Source of the DNA: Sphingobacteriales bacterium
GTDB lineage: Bacteria; Bacteroidota; Bacteroidia; CAILMK01; JAAYUY01
Reading direction: 5' to 3'
DNA length: 52,807 nt
NCBI GenBank assembly: GCA_012517435.1
Contig: JAAYUY010000193.1
Location: 1-52,807, forward strand
The position numbers and the translations under genes were made by a program. Under the pieces are notes generated by a model, which was given only the letters and a program-made list of their open reading frames with translations, did no database searches and was not told where the DNA came from. Of the stretch, positions 1 through 7,374 are shown piece by piece (within the stretch, counting starts at the first letter, position 1; each line of letters begins with the position of its first letter).

Positions 1-1006
1 TGGCTCCGCTTTCATATTCCTTCCCGCCAATAATAATCATGATTTCTTTGGCAAAGATAAAACCCAGTATCATGATAGGCACAAAAAGGAGGCTCAATGC
101 ACCTGAGTAGGTATAAAACTGTTTCCTGAACTCATCCATTTTATTTTCAAGACTTAGTTTGGATAAAACAGGATAACTGGTCAGGGAAAAGGCTCTGAGC
201 GGGATTTCAATAAACTCTATTGCTTTCATGGGAATGCTGTAAACAGCAACTGCAGGCGCACCTAATCCAGAGCTTAAACCTAAGATGAAAGTGTCGGCAC
301 TTCTGAGCAGATGAGCACCCAGCAATGTTCCTGTGCTGTATTTGCCAAAATTGAGAATTTTGAGGATGGATGATTTTTCGGCAAAACGGATACACCACAG
401 CCCATCCCATTTTTTAATGCTGCAAAAAATGGAACTGCATGCAAAGATGAAAATCTGAACAAGTATAATGGCCTTTAACTCAAAATGAAACCATAAGTAG
501 TTGAATATGAGAAATAAAAGAAAGCTCCCGGCCTCAAACGAACGCAGAAACAACATTCTGTCAAAACGTTGAGTAGCCTGAAGAACTGCCTGTGCATTGA
601 ATGAACCAAAACTGGCAATTACCAATAAAGGATAATAAATGAAAAAGTAATGATAATCAGATGATTGTATCGATTTACGAAAAACAAGAGAAGCAATAAA
701 AACAATCAGTGCAATCAGCAATCCCGTGGCTACATTGATAATCCAGTTTGCACTGCAAATTTTTCTTTTTTCTGTTTCGTCTGCTCCCGATAAAAATCTG
801 ACGGTTCCCTGAAGGGTCAGCCCATAACGAAGTACATCAATAAAGCCATAAGCAGTAATGTAAATAACCCAGTGTCCGAAAGAAATTTTGTCAAAACTTC
901 GGGCAAGAACGATAAAGGAGGTGAAACCAAGCAATGCAGAAATAAACTGAAGCAACAGAGAGTGAGTGTTCTTATTCTTGAAAAGTGTCGGGAAAATGCT
1001 ATTCAC
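1..1006 (-). CDS. Wzx-type polysaccharide flippase (partial, C-terminus off window)
   Basis: Reading the minus strand from 1006 to base 1 gives an uninterrupted frame of about 335 residues with no stop, so the gene continues beyond the left edge. The product is very hydrophobic, with repeated membrane segments and a basic N-terminus. Its layout matches the MOP/Wzx flippases that move undecaprenyl-linked repeat units across the inner membrane. The start is taken as GTG at 1004-1006, three bases after the stop of the upstream Wzc-like gene. No better ATG lies nearby and Shine-Dalgarno signals are weak here, so the exact start is uncertain. It is the sixth gene of the polysaccharide operon, which supports the role. 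Family assignment rests on hydropathy, context and general resemblance, not on a diagnostic motif. Confidence 0.72.
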   Translation of the reverse strand, partial: MNSIFPTLFKNKNTHSLLLQFISALLGFTSFIVLARSFDKISFGHWVIYITAYGFIDVLRYGLTLQGTVRFLSGADETEKRKICSANWIINVATGLLIALIVFIASLVFRKSIQSSDYHYFFIYYPLLVIASFGSFNAQAVLQATQRFDRMLFLRSFEAGSFLLFLIFNYLWFHFELKAIILVQIFIFACSSIFCSIKKWDGLWCIRFAEKSSILKILNFGKYSTGTLLGAHLLRSADTFILGLSSGLGAPAVAVYSIPMKAIEFIEIPLRAFSLTSYPVLSKLSLENKMDEFRKQFYTYSGALSLLFVPIMILGFIFAKEIMIIIGGKEYESGA

Positions 1007-1008
1007 TT

Positions 1009-3753
1009 TTACTGTGTTAATTTTTTTCGGAACAATAATCTCTTGACAAATTTTCTTAATTTGCTTCGTTTTCGTGGCACTTCTCCCAGTATGCTTTCCA
1101 GAGATTCGGTAACCGAACCGTTTAATATGATTTTAGGTTCTCTTTTAAGCAGTGCTTTCAGAGATTCCACCGATTTGGTGTCAGCTTCAGTCCATGGTCT
1201 TCGGGCATTGCAGATGTAGTAGGCCTGATCTATATTTTTTATCAGGTCTGAGGGAAAATTATGTGTCAGCAGTGCCGGAAACTCAATCAGCAAATACTCG
1301 TGGTTCAGGCTAAAAGGATTGTTTTTGATAAGATCTTCAATGTTTTGAGAGATATTGTAACTGATGCCCGGCTCATAGGTTTTAAAAATATCTGCTTCAG
1401 ATGTAATCTGTTGATGAGTCAGACACAATACATCCAGGCCGTAATGATTCATTCTTTCTCCGACACACCTGAGGATAAATGACTTTCCTTCATGCTCTTT
1501 TGTACTGAAAAAACCGGTGATGTTAGGTTTTTTACTCCCTGTTGCCGTTTTTCCCAGATTGATGTCCTGAATAATCAGATCTGTTATTCTTTCCTTAATA
1601 AGCGGATAATCAATTTTCTTTTTTCTCTCAGGGAAAAGAGGATAAACGCCTGCCACTTCAAGTTTTGAATAGGCTCTGACCCGTTCCGGGGTTTTAATCT
1701 TTTTATCAAAAAAATCAATGATAATCAATAAGATAAACAGAGAAATAAAGACAAAGATGAATGAAAGCCCGACAATGAATTTTCTTTTGGTGGATTTAGG
1801 GCTTAATGGAAAATATGGATAATCAATTACTTTAACATTGGAGGTCAGCTCTATGTTTTGTTGTCTTAGTTTGGCTTCATTAAGGCTCGAAAGCAAGGCA
1901 AGATATTCCTGCTCAGCCACACTGATTTCACGTTCAATCCTTTTAAGCTGGGCACCCAAAGGGGCAAATGTTTCGTAATTCCTTTCAAACTCGATTCTGC
2001 GGCTGTTGTAGGCATCTACTTTGGCCTTACTTTCCTCATAACGAATTACATTTTCAAGCCATTGATTCAGAATGTCTTTCATTGGAATGCCTTCGGTGGT
2101 ATTTAAAAGGCTATACACATTGTTAATGGCTTTTTCCAACTCTGCTTTAAGTTTCTCGGCTCTGATTTTCAATGTCCTGATTTCTGCCGAATATTGATTG
2201 TTCTGATCATTTTCAGTTTCCAGATAGGCAATACGGGTCGTAATTTCTGACAGCTCATTTCGTTTGGAAATTATTTCTTCATTGGACAGGTTAATTCTTG
2301 CCTGTGAAGATATTTTATTCTCAAGCTTTTTGATAGCGGCCTGAGCAGATGCCATATTCATTTTTTCATCCTGATAAGCACTTTCGAGCTCTTCTTTTTT
2401 GGCAGCAATGTTCTTTGTTTGCTCATCATAATTGATAATATTGTGCTGCTTGTTGAACATAAGAAGTTCATCCTCTGCATTTTGCAGCCTTTCCTGAGCC
2501 TTTCTGACCTGTTCGGTGAAATATTCCACCACAGCGTCTGATTGATTGGCTTTTATTAGTTTAAAGTTTTTGATCAGAATCTTGCAAAGGATAATCAGGG
2601 TGTACTGGCAGACACCCGGATCATCAGTTTCGTAAGTGATTTCAATCAAATCACTGGATTGGAGCCTATAGACGGATATTTTGCTTAAGGCTTTGATGCT
2701 GTAGTGTTTGTAGTCATAATTGAGCAGGCCGTAGATGAAATTGGTGTCGTTTTTCATTTTGTAATTGTAAAGATTTCTGACGGTTTGCTCAAGTTGCCAC
2801 GAGGTATCATAATCCCGGTTCAGGCGTTTTTCAAGTGCCGATTGTCCGACTACTTCTTCATCAACCGGAATTGTTATTTTAGCTGTATTTGACGGTTTTG
2901 ACCCTGTTTCAGCATTGTCATTCTTATTCCCGACAATCAGTTTTTGACCTGCTGCTATTTGCCTGTCTTTCAGTGAGTTCCAGATAATCAGGTCTTTTAC
3001 CGAAATGTTAAATTTTTGGGCGATGGATTCAATACTTTCGGTGGCAGTGGTGATGTAATAAATTTTACCGTCTTCCTCTGCGGATGAAGGGGCAGGCGTA
3101 TTCTTTTCAGTTACAGCAGTTTCTGAAACGATGAGTTTTTGTCCGGGTTTGATATTGTTGTCACTGAGATTATTCAACCTCATCAGGGTTACGAGGGGAA
3201 GGTTGTACTTTCTGGAAATACTGTATAAGGTTTCATCAGGCTGTACTATATGATATGCAACGGTTGTATTCTGCTGATTATCATTTTGCTTAATCTCTTC
3301 CTGAGGTGTTGCAGAGTTAGTGTCTGTATCAGGTTTTGCCGAAGTTGGTGGTGGAGGAGAGGAGGATCTGGTTTTGACAGCAAGAGCTTTGACATCGGGA
3401 GGCACCAGTTTCATCAGCTCTTCATAGTTTTTTTCACTGATAAATTTCGGATCTGGTTTATCGAGCAGAAGGTGTTTGGCGAGCAGGCGAAGAGAAACTT
3501 CCTCGAGCGTTTCACGTGAGGTGATGATACTGAGCAGATTATCAAAGGCATTGGTTTGTCCGTAAATATCGAAAAAGCCCGGTTTTGATTCCACTCCGCT
3601 GCTTGCTATTCCTGTATAAACTTTTGCTTTGGATACATAAATTCCCGGAAGTTCCCTGGTAAAAAAATAAACCAATACTGAAGTAAATAAAGCACTGAAA
3701 AGCAATAGCCAGAAATACCTGATGAAAAGACGTATCAATTGAAGAAAATTCAT
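1009..3753 (-). CDS. Wzc/Wzz-like polysaccharide co-polymerase with two LysM domains and degenerate kinase-like domain
   Basis: This 914-residue protein is a chain-length determinant/co-polymerase of the inner membrane. Membrane segment 1 is at about residues 6-31 and segment 2 at about 659-681. The periplasmic part holds two LysM modules (about 167-209 and 231-274; each ends PGQKLIV or AGQKLIV), a Pro/Ser/Thr-rich linker, and a long coiled coil (about 405-640). The cytoplasmic tail resembles a BY-kinase P-loop domain: HEGKS near 754-758 recalls Walker A, but the usual leading Gly/Ala is Thr, the Walker B position reads LIEFP rather than an Asp-bearing strand, and there is no C-terminal tyrosine cluster. 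Kinase activity is therefore doubtful. LysM normally binds GlcNAc-containing glycans such as peptidoglycan, so the insert may anchor the export complex to the wall. Its stop lies three bases before the flippase start. Confidence 0.85.
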   Translation of the reverse strand: MNFLQLIRLFIRYFWLLLFSALFTSVLVYFFTRELPGIYVSKAKVYTGIASSGVESKPGFFDIYGQTNAFDNLLSIITSRETLEEVSLRLLAKHLLLDKPDPKFISEKNYEELMKLVPPDVKALAVKTRSSSPPPPTSAKPDTDTNSATPQEEIKQNDNQQNTTVAYHIVQPDETLYSISRKYNLPLVTLMRLNNLSDNNIKPGQKLIVSETAVTEKNTPAPSSAEEDGKIYYITTATESIESIAQKFNISVKDLIIWNSLKDRQIAAGQKLIVGNKNDNAETGSKPSNTAKITIPVDEEVVGQSALEKRLNRDYDTSWQLEQTVRNLYNYKMKNDTNFIYGLLNYDYKHYSIKALSKISVYRLQSSDLIEITYETDDPGVCQYTLIILCKILIKNFKLIKANQSDAVVEYFTEQVRKAQERLQNAEDELLMFNKQHNIINYDEQTKNIAAKKEELESAYQDEKMNMASAQAAIKKLENKISSQARINLSNEEIISKRNELSEITTRIAYLETENDQNNQYSAEIRTLKIRAEKLKAELEKAINNVYSLLNTTEGIPMKDILNQWLENVIRYEESKAKVDAYNSRRIEFERNYETFAPLGAQLKRIEREISVAEQEYLALLSSLNEAKLRQQNIELTSNVKVIDYPYFPLSPKSTKRKFIVGLSFIFVFISLFILLIIIDFFDKKIKTPERVRAYSKLEVAGVYPLFPERKKKIDYPLIKERITDLIIQDINLGKTATGSKKPNITGFFSTKEHEGKSFILRCVGERMNHYGLDVLCLTHQQITSEADIFKTYEPGISYNISQNIEDLIKNNPFSLNHEYLLIEFPALLTHNFPSDLIKNIDQAYYICNARRPWTEADTKSVESLKALLKREPKIILNGSVTESLESILGEVPRKRSKLRKFVKRLLFRKKLTQ

Positions 3754-3757
3754 GTTT

Positions 3758-4483
3758 TTATTTTAATGCGGTGAAATTAATACCTGCCAGTTCCTGAAGG
3801 AGCATGTAGGAGGTTGTGAGATCTGATTTTGCTTTTTCGTATTCTACCAGTGCATTGTTGTAAATTTCGGTTACTCTTGCCAGTTCTTCCACAGTTGCCT
3901 GACCGTTCACAAATTGTTTTTCAATCATTTTAACCTGAACTTCAGCCGATTGCCTGTTTTTATTGTGAATATTTACCAGATTCTGGAAGAGTATAATTTT
4001 GTAATATTGTTCGATGACGAGGTTTTTGATTTCCCTGATTTTTTGCTCTTTTACCAGTTTGGCTTCTTCTATCTCAAGTCGTTGTATTTCAATATTGTTT
4101 TTCCTTGAAACAGCATCATAAAGCGGAAGTCTGAAATAAACACCAATGCCATAACGGGTTTCAACCTGATTGGATAAAAAGGTTGTGCCTGTGGAGGGAT
4201 TCATGGTCATATAATCCCATGTCCCGTAAATGACATCGGTCGAGAGACCGAGGTTTTTTGTCCAGTCCTGTTTGACAGTACGCAACCTGAATTGCTGTTT
4301 GATGATTTCAGCATTCTGATATTGAAGATAAGGAGAATTGGCGGTGGCTGAATCAATGATGGTCTGAAGCGGGGGCAATAGTTTAACTATATTCAGGCTA
4401 TCTGAAGGTTGGGCAAAAATATTCGTTGCGTAACAGGTCGCGATGAAAATCAGACAGAGCAATATGTTAATTTTACTTTTCAT
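3758..4483 (-). CDS. Short TolC/OEP-like outer membrane efflux protein
   Basis: The start is placed at the ATG at 4481-4483 because it gives a clean signal peptide (hydrophobic residues 7-22, then IFAQ), and it follows the upstream gene's stop by four bases. A longer frame from 4564 would overlap the sugar transferase heavily. The 241-residue product has the helical, coiled-coil-rich character of outer membrane efflux proteins, including a conserved-looking segment around NGQATVEELARVTEIYNNAL near residue 190. Typical TolC-like proteins are about 400-500 residues with two OEP repeats; this one carries roughly one. It may therefore assemble as a larger oligomer, or be a periplasmic accessory rather than a channel. 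Its place between the sugar transferase and the co-polymerase points to polysaccharide export, where Wza or an OPX protein would be expected. Confidence 0.7.
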   Translation of the reverse strand: MKSKINILLCLIFIATCYATNIFAQPSDSLNIVKLLPPLQTIIDSATANSPYLQYQNAEIIKQQFRLRTVKQDWTKNLGLSTDVIYGTWDYMTMNPSTGTTFLSNQVETRYGIGVYFRLPLYDAVSRKNNIEIQRLEIEEAKLVKEQKIREIKNLVIEQYYKIILFQNLVNIHNKNRQSAEVQVKMIEKQFVNGQATVEELARVTEIYNNALVEYEKAKSDLTTSYMLLQELAGINFTALK

Positions 4484-4487
4484 GGTA

Positions 4488-5657
4488 TTAGGAATTTCGG
4501 AACATAGCCGGTATTGTTTTGATAATGATCTTGAGGTCTCCCCAGAAAGTGTAGTTGGCGGCATAGTAATTATCTGTTATTTTACGGTTAATGCTTGTAT
4601 CCAAAGGTGTGTTTTTGAGTTTCACCTGCCATAAACCGGTGATTCCGGCTGGCCCTAAAAACCTTTCACTCCATTGGTCGGATGTCAGCATCTCGGCCTC
4701 ATAAAGCGGCAAGGGACGGTTGCCAACGATAGACATATCACCTTTTAGTACATTGAACAGTTGGGGAAGCTCATCAATACTCGTTTTTCGGATAAATTTA
4801 CCTATCCGGGTTATCCTCGGATCATCTTCAAATTTTTTGAAGGCATTTTCTATTTTTGCCTTTTTTCTTTTCAGATAAAGGTTCTCACAGATTTTTTCTC
4901 CATGAATATAAAGCTCAGGACTGCACAAATGCCCAAGTCTTTTGCATTCCTCACATTCCTCATTTTCTTTGTCTTTCAGATAGATGTTGCTGCTTTCCAA
5001 TGAATGAACCTTCTTGTCGGACCCGACACGCATCGATCTGAATTTATAAAAATCAAAAACATGGTAACCTGTTCCAACCCGTTTTGATTTGTAAATAACT
5101 TTTCCTCTGGATTCTAACCTGATAAGAATTGCTACTATCAGCATTAGCGGTGAAAGCAATAAAATCAGCATAAATGAAATAACAATATCGAAAAGGCGCT
5201 TGGAAAGTGGTATTTTGAATTTTGGATCTAATTCAATGGTTTCCTGAGGTTGTGGTTTGTAATTGAGGTATTTTTTAAGATAATAAATCCTTTTATAGAG
5301 GTTTTTGGCATTGATGGGTATTGAGTAAAGGTCGTCAATCCTGTATTCCAGAGCTTTTTGGATATTCTCAGGGTTTTTACTGCTGTCAATCAGAATGAAC
5401 GGAACGTTAAAAAAATAGGAATCGGAAGTGATTTTTCTGAAAAAGTTGAACCCGGATATTCCTGGAAAATTAACATCGCACAGGATGGTATCCGGTTTTA
5501 TATTTTGCTCTTTAATCTCTTTCAGACGGTTGATGGAGGTAATAATGTTTTCGTATTGTTCAAAGTGAAATAAATCCTGATGTTTGTTTAATTCTTCCAC
5601 TACATTGGATATCGAACCACAATAGATCAGATAATATTTTGAAGTGGATTCAGTCAT
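4488..5657 (-). CDS. Receiver-domain / polyprenyl-phosphate sugar transferase fusion
   Basis: This 389-residue protein starts glycan assembly by moving a sugar-1-phosphate to undecaprenyl phosphate. Residues 1 to about 130 look like a response-regulator receiver domain, with the phospho-acceptor candidate Asp61 in the strand ILCDVNFPG. A membrane segment follows at about 158-180. The bacterial sugar transferase core (PF02397 type) then shows KRLFD near 153, KFRSM near 205 and the strongly conserved run from DPRITRIGKFIRKTSIDELP to MSIVGNRPLP (279-317). Between KFRSM and DPRITR there is an extra segment with Cys235, Cys238, Cys245 and Cys257, a possible metal site. The start codon overlaps the upstream response-regulator stop by eight bases (ATGACTGA), which favours coupled translation. 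Confidence 0.9.
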   Translation of the reverse strand: MTESTSKYYLIYCGSISNVVEELNKHQDLFHFEQYENIITSINRLKEIKEQNIKPDTILCDVNFPGISGFNFFRKITSDSYFFNVPFILIDSSKNPENIQKALEYRIDDLYSIPINAKNLYKRIYYLKKYLNYKPQPQETIELDPKFKIPLSKRLFDIVISFMLILLLSPLMLIVAILIRLESRGKVIYKSKRVGTGYHVFDFYKFRSMRVGSDKKVHSLESSNIYLKDKENEECEECKRLGHLCSPELYIHGEKICENLYLKRKKAKIENAFKKFEDDPRITRIGKFIRKTSIDELPQLFNVLKGDMSIVGNRPLPLYEAEMLTSDQWSERFLGPAGITGLWQVKLKNTPLDTSINRKITDNYYAANYTFWGDLKIIIKTIPAMFRNS

Positions 5658-6036
5658 TTTCTATTTCGTCTTCTTCATTGAGAATTAACTTGATTAAGAC
5701 CAGAAGTTCTTCAGGATTAAAAGGTTTGGTAATGAAATTTTTAACCTTCATTTTATAAAACTTAATACGGGTGCTGCTTTCTTCTTCTCCGGAAAGCATC
5801 AGCAGGGGAATATCTTTAAAAAGACCACTGCTGCGAATGTTTTCAACAAATTCATAACCATTCATATTGGGCATCTGGATATCGCAGATAATCAGGTCGG
5901 GGAGATTACCTTCCTGCATCCATTTTAAAGCTTCAAGGCCATCAGGCATGGCTGTAACTTTATAGTGCTTACCAAGGTAAACAGTCAAAAGCTTGCGTAT
6001 GGTAGCTTCATCATCAATGGCAAGAATTTTTTTCAT
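5650..6036 (-). CDS. Single-domain response regulator (CheY-like)
   Basis: This 128-residue protein is a stand-alone receiver domain with no output domain. Visible conserved residues are the acidic pair Asp8-Asp9, phospho-acceptor Asp52 in IICDIQMPNMNG, the Ser/Thr switch position in LMLSGEE near residue 82, and Lys104 in ITKPF. It should be phosphorylated by a histidine kinase, none of which is encoded in the window. It sits between galE (ATGA overlap) and the receiver-sugar transferase fusion (eight-base overlap). That placement suggests it works in a phospho-signalling circuit controlling exopolysaccharide initiation, for example by competing for the same kinase or relaying phosphate. That role is inference from position only. 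Confidence 0.93.
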   Translation of the reverse strand: MKKILAIDDEATIRKLLTVYLGKHYKVTAMPDGLEALKWMQEGNLPDLIICDIQMPNMNGYEFVENIRSSGLFKDIPLLMLSGEEESSTRIKFYKMKVKNFITKPFNPEELLVLIKLILNEEDEIEND

Positions 6037-7064
6037 AGATTAAAATTTGCTGATTTGACAAACAATTCCCATTCCCAGGCAGTTTTAACCATATCTTCCA
6101 ATGTGAGTTCCGTCTGCCATTTCAGATATCTTTTGGCTTTCGATGAATCTGCCCATATTCTTGATATATCTCCCGGCCGTCTTGGCCCTATCTGATAGTT
6201 TACTTTAACCTGATTCACAGCTTCAAAGGTACGGATTATTTCCATTACACTATATCCTTTTTCTGATCCAAGATTGAATACTGAAAACTTATCTTTTTCA
6301 GAATTATTTTCAAGAAACTCATAAGCCTTTACATGTGCCTTTGCCAGATCACTGACATGAAAATAATCACGAATGGCGGTTCCGTCTTCTGTCGGATAAT
6401 CATTTCCATGAACATAAAACTCTTTAATTCTTCCTGAGCACGACTGGGTAAGGGAAGGAAACAAAGCCTTCGGGCTCTGACGGGGAAATTCACCCAACAG
6501 TCCTGAAGGATGGGCCCCGACCGGATTAAAATACCGTAACGAAACGACTTCAAAATCAGAGACCCTGATAAAATCGTTCAGAATTTCTTCTGATACTTTT
6601 TTGGTATTGCCATAGGGAGAAGCTGCTTTAACTACCGGAGCCTCTTCAGTGATGGGAACTTGTTCAGGTTCACCATAAACTGTACAGGAAGATGAGAAAA
6701 TTATCTTTTTACATTGCCCTGCCTGCATGCCTTCCAGCAAATTTATCAATGATAAAAGATTGTTTTCATAATACAAAAGAGGTTTTTCAACAGACTCTCC
6801 GACTGCTTTTAAGGCCGCAAAATGTATTACTGCTGCAATGTCGTTGTTTTGTCTGAAAAAATTAATGACCTGATTCTTTTCCCTGAGATCAATGTGATGA
6901 AATTCAGGCATTTTTCCGGTTATCTTTCTGATTTGTCCGGTAATCCACTGATAAGAATTGACCAGATTATCAATGATAACAACTTCATAGCCTGCTTGCT
7001 GAAGTTCAACACAGGTATGGGATCCGATATATCCACAACCTCCGGTTACTAATATTTTTTTCAA
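6033..7064 (-). CDS. galE: UDP-glucose 4-epimerase
   Basis: GalE interconverts UDP-glucose and UDP-galactose in the cytoplasm, supplying activated galactose (some relatives act on the N-acetylhexosamine forms) for surface polysaccharide. The 343-residue length is typical. It is an extended short-chain dehydrogenase with the NAD-binding glycine motif GGCGYIGSH at 8-16, the serine-rich strand SSSCTVYG at about 124-131, and the catalytic Tyr151-x3-Lys155 pair (SPYGNTK). The C-terminal part carries the expected RRPGD sugar-nucleotide-binding element and WADSSKA. It is the first gene of the minus-strand polysaccharide operon. A promoter-like -7 box lies about 45 bases upstream, and its stop overlaps the next start as ATGA. 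Confidence 0.95.
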   Translation of the reverse strand: MKKILVTGGCGYIGSHTCVELQQAGYEVVIIDNLVNSYQWITGQIRKITGKMPEFHHIDLREKNQVINFFRQNNDIAAVIHFAALKAVGESVEKPLLYYENNLLSLINLLEGMQAGQCKKIIFSSSCTVYGEPEQVPITEEAPVVKAASPYGNTKKVSEEILNDFIRVSDFEVVSLRYFNPVGAHPSGLLGEFPRQSPKALFPSLTQSCSGRIKEFYVHGNDYPTEDGTAIRDYFHVSDLAKAHVKAYEFLENNSEKDKFSVFNLGSEKGYSVMEIIRTFEAVNQVKVNYQIGPRRPGDISRIWADSSKAKRYLKWQTELTLEDMVKTAWEWELFVKSANFNL

Positions 7065-7108
7065 TAATTAGCCCTTTTTAGAAAGATAAGCAATAATAAA
7101 TCAGGACT

Positions 7109-7116
7109 CAAATATA
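7109..7116 (-). promoter_or_regulatory. Candidate Bacteroidota -7 box for the galE/polysaccharide operon
   Basis: The minus strand reads TATATTTG, an exact match to the Bacteroidota TAnnTTTG box. A TTTG element lies 23 bases further upstream (7140-7143), slightly farther than usual. The predicted start point is near 7102, giving a leader of about 40 bases before galE. Confidence 0.45.
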
Positions 7117-7298
7117 CTCTTACCACTCTATTTATTGTTCAAATTGGTTAAAAGTAACTATTACCGGATTTAAAATTTGTTTATTGTATTGATAATCAGC
7201 TATATGGTGATTTTATTTTCCGAAATATGGTCCTGTCAGCCGAAATTTTAAGTTGAATTATTGTGGACAAAACAAAATATCCATAGATGCAACAACCT

Positions 7299-7306
7299 TA
7301 AATTTG
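7299..7306 (+). promoter_or_regulatory. Candidate -7 box for the NRPS/PKS operon
   Basis: TAAATTTG matches TAnnTTTG and sits about 70 bases before the preferred ATG at 7375. No clear -33 TTG/TTTG is seen at the right distance, so this is tentative. Confidence 0.3.
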
Positions 7307-7374
7307 CAGAGGATATTTGAATTACATCGGCTTGATTTTCTTTGCTTTTATTAAACTTTTCTGAAATTATTCTG

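Larger units (their letters stand above)
7065..7374. other. Divergent intergenic region between the polysaccharide operon and the NRPS/PKS operon
   Basis: This 310-base AT-rich gap separates galE (leftward) from the NRPS/PKS hybrid (rightward). I see no gene in it. It holds one promoter-like -7 box facing each way (7109-7116 minus, 7299-7306 plus). No strong hairpin or recognisable riboswitch was seen. As the only gap of this size in the left third of the window, it is the natural control point for both clusters. Confidence 0.6.

Noticed and set aside
7342-7374. Upstream TTG start for the first megasynthase
   Set aside because: It adds eleven hydrophobic residues not expected before an A domain, and an ATG with a normal N-terminus follows at 7375.
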